In this document: piece by piece, positions 1-9,305 of the stretch
How the letters are laid out: each line of letters starts with the position of its first letter
Numbering within the stretch: the stretch's first letter is position 1
From: Neostapfia colusana
Lineage: Eukaryota; Streptophyta; Magnoliopsida; Poales; Poaceae
DNA length: 64,000 nt
Direction of reading: 5' to 3'
Assembly: GCA_030760725.1 (NCBI GenBank)
Contig: JASWHV010000016.1
Location: 47,007,227 to 47,071,226, forward strand
Notes under the pieces: model-generated
The model's database searches: none
Seen by the model: only the letters and a program-made list of their open reading frames with translations
Told to the model about the DNA's origin: nothing
Translations under genes and position numbers: made by a program

Positions 1-2083
1 TGCAAATAATTCTATCTACACATCCTAGCATAGGATCAAAGTGGTCAAGGACACTCGCCTCCTTCCTGCTGTTCTTGAAATGGGTAGTCCTGATCTTGGA
101 AAGGAATAACTTGCTCTTGAGCAGGTTCTACATCATACCATCACACATAGCAAAAGAAAAACAACAATCCATAAGACATAGTTCACACTTCCACTTCATA
201 CAAACCACACATTCATATATATGAAAGTCATTCACCATTATATGTGTTGTGGTTACTCTATGTGTGTTGATTTGTTGCTTGCATGCACTTTTGATCATAT
301 GTATATGATTCCTACTTCTGTGTTCACATTTATTCTTACATACTATATATATGAGTCTCCAATTTAAATAAATTCCTTATATTCAATTACTACACCTTTT
401 AGCTACCTAGTATGCATGAAAGGTATTTTCCTTCTCCATATGTGTCTTCATAATTTCTACCAACCCTAAACTGAATTTTTTGGATTTTAGAAACTCCATT
501 TATCATTTATTAGTTGCTATATTTTCAGATTTATTTCCTATGCCTAAGTGTGAACTTTATTATAAAAATAACAAGACACATCATCTAAACAGAATAGGTT
601 CTGGTCCTAAATAATTTAATAATATATTTTGACCTTTGCCTCTGATGTAAACTATTTCACAATTATTTTCCCTATTTTCTAGAACTATTCTTTACATAAA
701 AATGTGTCCCTAAATGTGAATAATAAATTAAACAGATTCAATTCAGCCCAAAATATGTTTTATCTCACTCCAAAGTTTCCTAAATACTGAGAAAGTCTTT
801 AATTAAATTTTGACAATATGTTTGTCCCACTTTTTAATTTTTAAACACTAGCCACATATTCAATTTCCTAAATTAAATACTAAACAGGGCTAAAAAGGTA
901 AACTCACCCCACTACAGGGTCTATAATATTATTTTCAGAATTTCCAGGGGTCTAGCTACACTTACCAGAGGAGTTTTTCTTAATTTTTATTAAGTCCAGG
1001 GGCTAAAACTGATTTTTAAATGAATTTACATGATTTTCTGAAGTTCCAGGGGCTAGATCAGAAGTTTCCGGGGCTAGCTCTTATTTCTTGAGAACCCCAG
1101 GGGGTAGCACGTAAGATTTCCAGTCTTTATAACGCGGGGCTGACGTGGACCGTCCGATTTTAAACCGACGGCTGAGATTATAACGTCGAACCGGTACGCG
1201 GGGATTTAAACCCTACCGTGCAATTTAAAATAAACGGCGCACAAGCGGCCACGTCGCTCTGATCGAGCGCGGGCGGCGCTGCCGGCGGCGCACGGCGGCG
1301 GGAAGCGGCGATCTCGCCGGAGACTTTCGGATCTTCGAGAATTCTTCCTAGAACTGTGATTTTATGGCATAGATCGGTGGAGGGGAGGTCGGGGATCTCA
1401 CCTCGGGGGTTTTCTTGAGCTCGGAGGTCCTGGAAGGTGCTCGGCGACGAGGTCCAAGGTGAATTCACGGCGAGGCTCGTCGGCGCTGTGTTTACACCGC
1501 AAGTCACCGAGTTTTCTGCACCTGCAAGGTTCCCCGGAGGCGGTGGATCAAGACCAGCGAGTTAGATCAGAATTTCCGAGCTTAGATCGGCCAGAATTCA
1601 CCGGAGAAGTCTCGGTTCTCACCGGAGGAAAATCGGCGGATCGCGTGGGAAAAACAGAACGAGGCCGGGGTTTTTATAGACGGGGGAGGGCGGCTGGGTG
1701 GTTTAGATCGAGTTTGCGTCGCCCCCGAACGGAATTCAGCTGGAATACGCGAGAATTCCCGATCGGTTTCGATTCGGGTGAGAGAGTCCGGCGCTGGCGC
1801 GAGGTAGACGATGAACTGGTGGGCCCCGCCTGTCAGTGGGAGGAAGCGGCGCGCGCGGCTGCGGGCTGGCGCGGCGCTGGTTGGGCCGGCTGGTGGGTTG
1901 CAGCCCACTGGCCGGTTTTTTTCTGTTTTCTGTTTTTCTTTTTTTCTATTTCTTTTCTGATTTGAGTTTAATTTGAATTCCAGTTTGAATTTGAATTTTT
2001 GCAAAACATGCAACACGTCCAAAAATTTTTAAATTCCCCTCTTAACATGATTTAGTGTCTTAACAAAATTTTTGGGTGTTACA
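1..2083 (-). mobile_element. Tekay-type LTR copy F, cut by the window edge
   Basis: Long terminal repeat of the same chromovirus family as the LTRs at 5749-9089, 14902-18312 and 24126-27544, in reverse orientation. On the minus strand it starts TGTAACACCC at 2083, runs through a GC- and CpG-rich promoter block (about 1920 to 1130), then an AT-rich block, and leaves the window roughly 60% of the way through. Beside its TG end lies Tat coding sequence (2084 on), not a polypurine tract. It is therefore either the 5' LTR of a minus-strand element lying to the left, or a solo LTR. The target duplication would be TCCTT (2084-2088), with its partner outside the window. A 109-codon leader frame lies at 1178-1507 (minus). 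Confidence 0.9.
1671..1678 (-). promoter_or_regulatory. TATA box of LTR F
   Basis: TATAAAAA on the minus strand in the GC-rich block, at the same place as in the other Tekay LTRs. It is the likely core promoter of this LTR. Confidence 0.65.
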
Positions 2084-3467
2084 TCCTTGGCGGCGTCCAT
2101 GGCTGCAGGGCCTCCGGGACCGCCAGCTTCGAGGTGCTGGTCCAGCCCCCTTCACCCGGCTTGGCAGGCCGGGCTGTGGGCTGCAGCAACATCCTCTCGA
2201 AGACTCCTTCGGGCACAGGGGCTCCGGTGGAGGCCTTCGTTGAGAGGTCGTCAGCTGCGGCATTGCCAGCGCACGGTACATGGCGCAGGTCCAAGGCGAG
2301 GATGTCTTTCTCCAACATCTGCACGTGGAGCAGATAAGCAGCTAGCTGTGGGTCATTGCAGGAGCATTCACCCTTAACTTGCTTGATGACTAGCTGGGAG
2401 TCGCCCTGTGGCAACAACTGGCGAGCGCCCAGAGACAGGGCTGTCTTTAGGCCAAAGATGAGTGCTTCATACTCTGCCATGTTGTTGGTTGCCTTGAAGT
2501 TGAGACGCACCATGTACCCAAACTGCTCCCCTGATGGCATGAGAAGCAGTACGCCGGCACCGGCCCCCTTCTTTCGCGAGGAGCCATTGAAGAAGAGCAT
2601 CCAGTGAGGCCCGGTGAATACCGGAGCTCGGTGCTTCGGTTCACCATCTTCGTGGCCCCCTGGGTCAGCCTTCGTTGGCGTCCACTCAGCCACGAAGTCA
2701 GCCAGTGCTTGGCTCTTGACTGCATGGCGAGGAAGGAAGTCCAACTCAAACTCCGTCAGTTCCGCTGCCCATTTAGCGACATTGCCGGTCGCGTGAGAGC
2801 TGTGAACGATCGCCTTCAGCGGATAGGAGGTGACCACTGAGATCCGGTGTGCTTGAAAGTAGTGGCGGAGCTTCCTGGATGCCACGAGCACTGCATACAG
2901 CAGCTTGTGGACCTCCCGGTACCTTGTCTTGGAGTCGTGGAGGAATTCGCTGATGTAGTAGACAGGCCTCTGGATGGTTCGGACCCTCCCTCCCAGGCCA
3001 GAGATGTTTTCATCCATTGGCTCAGGCCTACCGGAGGTAGGTGGGTCCAGGGGAGCTTCCGGGAGCTGGGACTCGAAGGCTCCTAGGCCGCCTTGGACCT
3101 CCGGGAGATCCCGCTGGTTTTCTGGGAGCTCCGGGAGGTCCCGTTGGACCTCTGGGAGGTCCCGTTGGACCTCCGAGAGGTTGTCATGGAGGTCCGAGAG
3201 GCCGTCTTGGACCTCCGGGAGGTTGTCTTGGAGGTCCGGGAGGCCATCTTGGACCTCCGGGGTCTCCTGGTGCTTGTCTTCTGCTATCGGAGCAGGTTGT
3301 GGTGACGAGAGGTCCGGCTGCTCTGCAACGAGGACCATGCTCACCACTTCAGTTGTTGCCGCGATGTAGAGGAACAAATGCTCTTCGGGCTCGGGGATAC
3401 CATGATGGGTAGGATCGTCAGGAGTTTCTTCAACTCCTGGAAAGCTTCTTCTGCTTCGTCGGTCCAA
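2084..3467 (-). pseudogene. Element E pol: RNase H, second (archaeal-type) RNase H, start of integrase region
   Basis: A minus-strand frame of 462 codons is open from 3467 to the LTR F junction. In coding order it holds the end of the RT connection, a first RNase H (motifs YYISE, KLLYAVLVASRKLRHYF, LADFVAEW), a heptad minisatellite inside that domain, and a second RNase H (NNMAEYEAL, GDSQLVIKQV). It then enters the linker before integrase. The second RNase H reads FFNGSS where the sister copy G at 59570-60015 has FFDGSS. The first catalytic Asp is therefore Asn here, and this domain is probably inactive. The frame is separated from the upstream RT by a frameshift near 3395 and a stop at 3635-3637. 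It is dead coding sequence of an old insertion. Confidence 0.8.
3080..3275 (-). repeat. 21-bp coding minisatellite (heptad LPEVQRD) inside RNase H
   Basis: About eight imperfect 21-bp units encode the heptad L-[PS]-[DE]-[VL]-[QH]-[DR]-[DGN]. They lie between the first RNase H strand (TTEVVSMVLVAE) and the RPVYYISE strand, so in a loop of the domain. The frame stays open across the array. The same array has a different number of units in element G (58980-59135). Confidence 0.75.
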
Positions 3468-4384
3468 GCAAATGGACCGGATTTGCGCAGGAGCTTAAAG
3501 AAGGGGAGCGCTCGCTCTGCTAGCCTCGGTATAAACCGACTCAGAGCGGCTAGGCATCCCGTGAGTTTTTGGACTTCTTTGATGCGGGCGGTAGGCCGCA
3601 TCAGGTCGATGGCCTTGATCTTCTCTGGGTTTGCCTAAATTCCTTGGTGTGAGACCAGGAATCCTAAGAGCTTTCCAGAGGATATGCCGAACACACACTT
3701 GTCGGGGTTCAGCTCGGTGCGCGTGGAGCGCAGTTTGTCAAAGACTAAGGCCAGGTTATCTAACAAGGATGAACTCTGCCTGACCTTGACAACGATGTCA
3801 TCGACATACACCTCGACTAGGTCACTTATTAACTCTCCAAAGGTTTTGTGCATTGCACGTACAAAGGTGGGAAGAGCATTCTTTACGCCATAAGGCATAG
3901 AGACATAACAATACAGGCCGTCTACTGTGATGAAGGAGGTGTGCTCTTCATCTTCTCTAGACATAGGGATCTGATGGAGACTCGAGTAGGCATCTAGGAA
4001 GCACAGCATATCACAGCCTGATGTCGAGTCTACTATTTGATCTATTGTAGGGAGAGGGAATGGATCTTTGGGACATGCCTTATTGAGACTGGTGTAGTCG
4101 ATGCACATCCGGAGCTTCCCGCCGGCCTTCAGGACAACGATAAGGTTCGCCAACCACCGGGGGTGGTGGACTTCCCGTATGAAGCCAGCGTCCAGCAGCT
4201 TCTTGATTTCTTCTTGGATGAAGTTTTGCCGCTCGATGGACTTCTTGCGAGGCTTCTGTTGGACTGGCCGGGCGTCGGGGAAGACCTTCAAGTGGTGCTC
4301 GATCACCTCCCTAGGGATCTCCGACATCTGTGATGGCTGCCATGCAAACACATCGACGTTGTGCCGGAGGAAGGTGATGAGCAC
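3468..4384 (-). pseudogene. Element E reverse transcriptase fragment
   Basis: A frame of 249 codons (4384 to 3635) carries RT palm and finger motifs: KLRMCIDYTSLNKAC, FPLP, DAYSSLHQIPM, MPYG and the catalytic YVDD at about residue 192. It opens with FLRHNVDVFAWQPSQM, typical of the RT start in Tat elements. A TAG at 3635-3637 replaces a Glu codon kept in copy G. The thumb and connection continue at 3601-3341 (KLTGCLAALSRFIPRLAERALPF) until a frameshift near 3395. An in-frame TAG just upstream (about 4388) separates RT from the protease end. YVDD itself is intact, but the polyprotein cannot be made in one piece. Confidence 0.85.
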
Positions 4385-4390
4385 GCCTTC

Positions 4391-5727
4391 CTATTTGCTA
4401 TCCAGGCCCCCGGCTACCCGGGTGGTGTGGGCAGCATCGGCGTCGACTTGGACGACCTTCAGGGGGACGTCGCCCTCGTCGAGGGGTTGCACACGGGGTG
4501 CTGCGGTAGAGGCACGGTGGCGTGCACTCGGGTGGAGCCGGTCCGGTTCTGCACTGCCAGGGGCTGGTGCTCGAGCTGTTGCAAGTGTCTGGAGCTTTTC
4601 CAAGGCTGACAGTGCAGCAGTGCAGTCTCCACGAATCCTAAGGACGCCTGTTGGTGTAGGCATCTTCAAGACGAGGTAGCCGTAGTGGGCTACTGCCATG
4701 AATCGTTACAGGGCTGGCCTGCCGATTACGGCGCTGAAGGGGAGGTCGATCTCCGCCACGTCGAACAGAATGTACTCTGTTCGATAGCTGTCCCGTGCCC
4801 CAAAGGTCACCGGAAGGCTGATGTTTCCGTAGGGAATGACTTGTCCCGGCCCTACCCCTGAGAACGGGCTCGATGGGGTGAGCTTGGCCATCGGCATCTG
4901 CAGCTTCTGGAAAGCTGCGCGGCTGATGAGGTTCAGCCCAGCCCCGCCATCTACCAGAACGTTGTACATCCTCACGTTGGCGATGGTGGGCGCTACCAAG
5001 AGCGGTAGTTGGCCGGCCCCAGCCATGTTCCTAGGGAAGTCGGTGGCATCGAAGCTGATGGGAGTTCCCATCCACTTGAGGTGCGGCGCGACACTTGGGA
5101 GGGGAGCCACCGACGCTACCGCTCGACGCAGAGTCTTAACCGCGCTTCGGGACAAGGGGTCAGCGGACCCGCCATAGATGACATAGAGCATCTTCCGGCG
5201 CTCGTCATTGCTGGAGCTGGAGTCCTCATGGTTGCACACCGCCTTCACGGCACACTGAGGCTCCTGGAACTCCACTTGCTGGTCGGCGTTGTCTGGGGTG
5301 TCGACCTTCTGCTTGCCCTCCCTTTGACGGAAGGGTGGGGCATCAGTTCGCAGCTGCTTCCCTTTGCGGAAGCACTCCGTGAGCTTCTGAATCTCCTGGC
5401 ACTCGGCAGCAGTATGGTAACTGGTGCCGTGCACAGGGCATAGCTCGCCTTGGTCACCATCTGGAGCTGGTGACTGTCGCTGCCTTTTGTCGTGGCGTGG
5501 CCCCCGAGCTCCACTGGGTGCTGCTGCTGCTGCAGCAACGGGAGCCGCAGTCGGTGGCTTCATCTTGCCACCGCCCCGGTTCTTGATCTTCTTGCCGCTT
5601 CCATGGGAAGCAGCGCCAGATCCGGGCTGTCCTCCTGACTCAGAGGCTGGCAGTGAGTGCCAGTTCCGCCCTTCTGCTGCCGTGGCGCACTTGTCAGACA
5701 GGCTGAAGAGCTATGAGACGTCGCGAC
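4391..5727 (-). pseudogene. Element E gag C-terminus and aspartic protease
   Basis: Minus-strand reading. From 5727 to about 5564 comes the end of the gag helical region (ELFSLSDKC-like). The frame 5563-4706 (285 codons) follows, with a zinc-knuckle-like CPVHGTSYHTAAEC (C-X2-H-X4-H-X4-C), an acidic linker (SSSSNDE) and a protease domain whose active-site motif is VDGGAGLNLI. Tat proteases often carry DGG where DTG or DSG is usual. The domain ends IGRPAL and is cut by a TAA where copy G has Tyr. A further 102 codons (4699-4391) follow to a TAG. The gag is interrupted at GCGAC by element D; its N-terminal part is at 45578-46740. Confidence 0.8.
5723..5727. repeat. Left target-site duplication of element D (GCGAC)
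   Basis: GCGAC directly precedes the D LTR start TGTCGG. The partner is at 45578-45582, just after the 3' LTR of D. The 5-bp length fits Ty3/gypsy integration. Confidence 0.85.
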
Positions 5728-5748
5728 TGTCGGTACCCTCAATACCGG
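5728..5748 (+). mobile_element. 21-bp stub of the 5' LTR of element D
   Basis: The 21 bases start TGTCGGTACCCT and match the first 21 bases of the D 3' LTR at 44186 with one mismatch. They stop where the chromovirus LTR TGTAACACCC begins at 5749. Confidence 0.8.
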
Positions 5749-6163
5749 TGTAACACCCCAAATTTTGATTCAAAACCCTAAACCATGTTCAGAGGGGAAT
5801 TTAAAAATTTTTGGACGTGTTGCATGTTTTGCAAAAATTCAAATTCAAACTGGAATTCAAATTATACTCAAAACAGAAAAGAAATGGAAAAAGAAAAAGA
5901 GAAACGAAAAAAAAACCGGCCAGTGGGCCGAAACCCGCCAGCCGGCCCAGTATCCCCGCGCCAGCCAGCCCCCGCGCGCGCCGCGCTGCCTCTCACAGAC
6001 GGGTGGGACCCACCTGTCATCCCTAACCCTGAGCCCCCGCGACCCCGGACTTTTCCCCCGAGCGTGCGCGATCTTAACCGATCGGAAAACCCGTCCAGCC
6101 GCCCGAATTCTGGTCCCAGAGGACTCCAACTCGATCACAACAGACCCACCGCCCTCCCCCGGC

Positions 6164-6170
6164 TATAAAA
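6164..6170 (+). promoter_or_regulatory. TATA box of LTR1
   Basis: TATAAAA in CCCGGCTATAAAAACCCC, conserved in position in all Tekay LTRs of the window that reach this point. Confidence 0.7.
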
Positions 6171-6373
6171 ACCCCAGCCCCGATCAGTTTTTCCCACGCG
6201 ATCGCCGATTTTCACTCCGGTGAGCACCGAGACTTCGCCGGTGAATTCTGGCCGATCTAAGCTCGGAAACTCTGATCTAACTCGCTGGTCTTGATCCACC
6301 GCCTCCGGGGAACTTTGCAGGTGCAGAAAACTCGGAGACTTACGGTGTAAATCCAGCGCCGACGAGCTTCGCC

Positions 6374-6664
6374 GTGGTTTTGCCTCGGACCTCGCCGCTG
6401 ATCACTTTCCAGGACCCCCGAGCTCGAGAAAACCCCCGAGGTGAGATCCCTGACCTCCCCTCTACCGATCTATGCCATAAGATCACAGTTTTAGGCAGAA
6501 TTCTCGAGGATCCGAAACTTTCCGGCGAGATCGCCGCTTCCCGCCGCCGTGCGCCGCCGGCAGCGCCGCCCGCGCTCGATCAGAGCGACGTGGCCGCTTG
6601 TGCGCCGTTTATTTTAAATCGCACGGTAGACTTTAAAACCCCGCGTACCGGTTCGATGTTATAA
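6374..6664 (+). CDS. Conserved short LTR leader frame (96 codons), unknown
   Basis: An open frame about 210 bp downstream of the TATA box, so probably in the transcribed leader. It starts MVLPRTSP and ends FKTPRTGSML; it is rich in Arg, Pro and Ala, with no domain I recognise. Equivalent frames are open in LTR2 (15527-15817), H (63659-63949, minus), F (1178-1507, minus, 109 codons) and the right LTR of C (41714-42043, minus, 109 codons). LTR3 is broken by a TAG (CATTAG in place of CATAAG), and no equivalent frame is open in the left LTR of C. It may be a leader ORF that affects translation, or simply a GC-rich frame that has stayed open in young copies. Confidence 0.25.
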   Translation: MVLPRTSPLITFQDPRARENPRGEIPDLPSTDLCHKITVLGRILEDPKLSGEIAASRRRAPPAAPPALDQSDVAACAPFILNRTVDFKTPRTGSML

Positions 6665-8729
6665 TCTCAGCCGTCGGTTTAAAATCGGACGGTCCACGTC
6701 AGCCCCGCATTATAAAGACTGGAATTCTTGCGTGCTACCCTCTGGGGTTCTCTGGAATTGAGAGCTAGCCCCGGAAACTTCAGATCTAGCCCCTGAAACT
6801 CCAGAAAATCATGTAAATTCATTTAAAAATCAGTTTTAGCCCCTGGACTTAATAGAAATTAGGAAAAACACCTCTGATAAGTGTAGCTAGACCCCTGGAA
6901 ATTATGAAAATAATATTATAGACCCTGTAATGGGGTGAATTCATTATTTTAGCCTTGTTTAGTATTTAATTTAGAAAATTGAATATGTAACTAGTGATTA
7001 AAAATTAAAAAGGGGGACAAATATAATTGTCAAAATTAAATAAAAACTTTCTCAGTACTTAGAAAACTTTGGAGTGAGATAAAAATATATTTTTGGGCTG
7101 AAATAAATCTGTTTCATCTATTATTCACATTTATTAGTATAGGGACACATTTTTAAGTAAATAATAGTTATAGAAAAATAGGGAAAATAATTATGAAATA
7201 GTCTACATCAGAAGCCAAGGTCAAAATATGTTATTAGATTATTTAGGACCAGAACCTATACTGTTTAGATGATGTGTATTACTAATTTCATAATAAAATA
7301 CACAATTATGCATAGGAATATAAATCTGAAAATATAGCAACCAGTAAATGATAAATGGAGTTTCTAAAATACAATGAATTCAGTTTAGGGTTGGTAGAAA
7401 TTCTGAAGGCACAAATGGAGAAGAAAAAAATACTTTTCATACATACCTGGTAGTGAAAAGGTGTAGTAGTTTAATATAAGGAATTTATTTAAAACTGAAA
7501 CACAACACATATAATGGTGAATGAATTTCATAAATGTGAATGTGTGGTTTGTATGAAGTGTAAGTGTGAACTATGTCTTATGGATTGTTGTTTTTCTTTT
7601 GCTATGTGTGATGGTATGAAGTAGAACCTGTTCAAGAACAAGTTATTCATTTCCAAGACCAGGAATACCCATTTCAAGAGCAGCAAGAAGGAGGCAAGTG
7701 TCCTTGACCACTTTGATCCTATGCTAGGATGTGTAGATAGAATTATTTGCGTTGTCAAATGAAATATGAAACCCATGCTAGGAAGTTTCCCTAGAGTTGC
7801 ATTACCTTGTTTCATTGTAGCTTGGGTTGGGATTTATTTTGGTCATTGTCATTTATTTACATACATATGCTTAGCCATGCTTAGAATGGGATATTTGGGA
7901 AATGAGATCATCAGTTTATATTACCATACTCTTGAATGAGACATTGTGAGTTATGTAGAGGTAGGGATCAAGGCAAGTTGGATGTTTTGGTTGTGTGCTG
8001 GGTGCACGAGACTTGGGTTTGTGTTTAGTACTTGCCTGGATCCTAAGGACCGGTTCATGGAGCATGTAACCCGGCTTTACAGTGCCAACCACATGCTGAG
8101 ATGGGGCAGCTTGGCCAATTAATTAGGTGTATCCCCGGCGTAGTATGGGTGTGTTGGATGGTGCGGGGAGTAGGTGTCAGCTGGACTACCATATGAACCG
8201 CAAGGCTCAAGAGGGGGCCACTGCAGCGGGGTTGGAGCCTCTTGTATGCTGTTAGGGGTGAAACCTCAGTGGGCCCACGCTCGTCGGGAATCCCTTTGTA
8301 AAGGCTTCGTAGTGATCTCCTGGCTACACACCTGGGAAGTGTGAATGTGGATCGTAGCCACTGGCATAATGGAGGTTCTTTTAGTCCACCCGGCAACGGG
8401 GGATGAAATCACTACTTGTGGGTACAGTGGTACAAACTCTGCAGAGTCAAAACTGTCTTGACAGCCGTGCTCACGGTTAAGAGCGGCCTGGACTTATTCA
8501 TGATTAGAGGATTGATGGTTTTGGAAGTTAAGCGGGGAGCTTAACATTGGTAATGATGTTATGATTTTTGGATTACAATGATGGGATGGGAGAATGGGAC
8601 CATTTCACCTGTGTAGTAATGTAGGTGCTTAATAAGCTAAGGTGATAGGTATTAATTGCGTAGTGCTTTAACCATGAGTTCAACCTCTCCTTGTTCTAGC
8701 CATGCATGATAAAATTTTCCCACACTTGC

Positions 8730-8748
8730 TGAGTACCATTGGTACTCA
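8730..8748 (+). other. Conserved LTR hairpin (TGAGTACC/GGTACTCA)
   Basis: A perfect 8-bp stem with a 3-nt loop about 340 bp before the LTR end. The same hairpin is at 17953-17971 and 27185-27203, and reversed at 39577-39595 and 61835-61853. A related LTR family has a 7-bp version at 48861-48879. Confidence 0.6.
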
Positions 8749-9093
8749 ACCTTGCATATTTGTTGGTTTATATTGCTGCTCAAGTCAAGACAATGAGGTG
8801 GTGTATAATGACCAAGATTTTGGACCCGAGGAAGGTTTCTAGGTTCATGAAGACCCCCTGGGCAACGCCTGTGATGGAGCCCTAAAGAATAATATTCCGC
8901 TGCTAGTTTATTTACTTGTGATGAAGCATTAGTGTCCATTGAGACATTTGCGATGTAAGACTTATTTATATTAGACACCTGGCTTGTAATAAATGATGCT
9001 TCACTATTTGTCATCACATGTATGAGAAAATGATCCTGGCATACATGTGATATTCAATTGGTTGTTTCTTCGGAAAATTGGGTGTGACAGAGG

Positions 9094-9110
9094 TGGTATC
9101 AGAGCCAAGG
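9094..9110 (+). other. Primer-binding site of chromovirus A (initiator-Met tRNA)
   Basis: TGGTATCAGAGCCAAGG begins 4 nt after the LTR end. TGGTATCAGAGC is complementary to the 3' end of plant initiator methionine tRNA, the usual primer for minus-strand DNA synthesis in chromoviruses. Confidence 0.9.
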
Positions 9111-9134
9111 TTGCCCGTAGGAACGTGGACCTAG

Positions 9135-9305
9135 GTAGAAATGGACGTATTTAAGGGCCCTATTTTCTTAAAAACTATTTTCCAAGGTGTGGGTGGAAAA
9201 GTGTTATTAAAGGAGTCATTTTCTTCATCTTACCCCAACTTTCATTCAAAACAGGATTTTTGTTTGAGAATTTATCTAACCTAATTTTAAATTCTTTTGT
9301 TTTAG
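9135..9305 (+). other. Candidate leader intron before ORF0 (A)
   Basis: CTAG|GTAGAA at 9131-9140 resembles a 5' splice site. A T-rich tract ending TTTTAG lies immediately before the ORF0 ATG at 9306, with a possible branch site CTAAC about 35 nt upstream. The gag ATG at 10387 is likewise preceded directly by CAG. All these signals recur in B and C. Inference only. Confidence 0.3.

Larger units (their letters stand above)
5749..9089 (+). mobile_element. 5' LTR of chromovirus A (LTR1)
   Basis: LTR of 3341 bp, from TGTAACACCC to GGTGTGACA. It has a GC-rich, CpG-rich block at about 5910-6720 with a TATA box, then an AT-rich block to about 7900, and a moderately GC-rich 3' third containing a hairpin at 8730-8748. 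Relative to LTR2 and LTR3 it has its own small indels around 7340-7510. A 96-codon frame lies downstream of the TATA box at 6374-6664. Length, initiator-Met primer site and internal genes fit the Tekay/Del lineage. Confidence 0.92.

Noticed and set aside
1459..1965. 168-codon frame on the plus strand of LTR F
   Set aside because: It is antisense to the LTR in its GC-rich block, with no equivalent of the same length in other LTRs. Composition explains it.
8055..8396. 113-codon antisense frame in the Tekay LTRs as a gene
   Set aside because: It has no recognisable domain, runs against element transcription, and is broken in the left LTR of C. I treat it as a by-product of a conserved LTR block.
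9094..9110. tRNA-like sequence TGGTATCAGAGC as a tRNA gene fragment
   Set aside because: It lies 4 nt after an LTR in three elements and is the primer-binding site. There is no cloverleaf around it.
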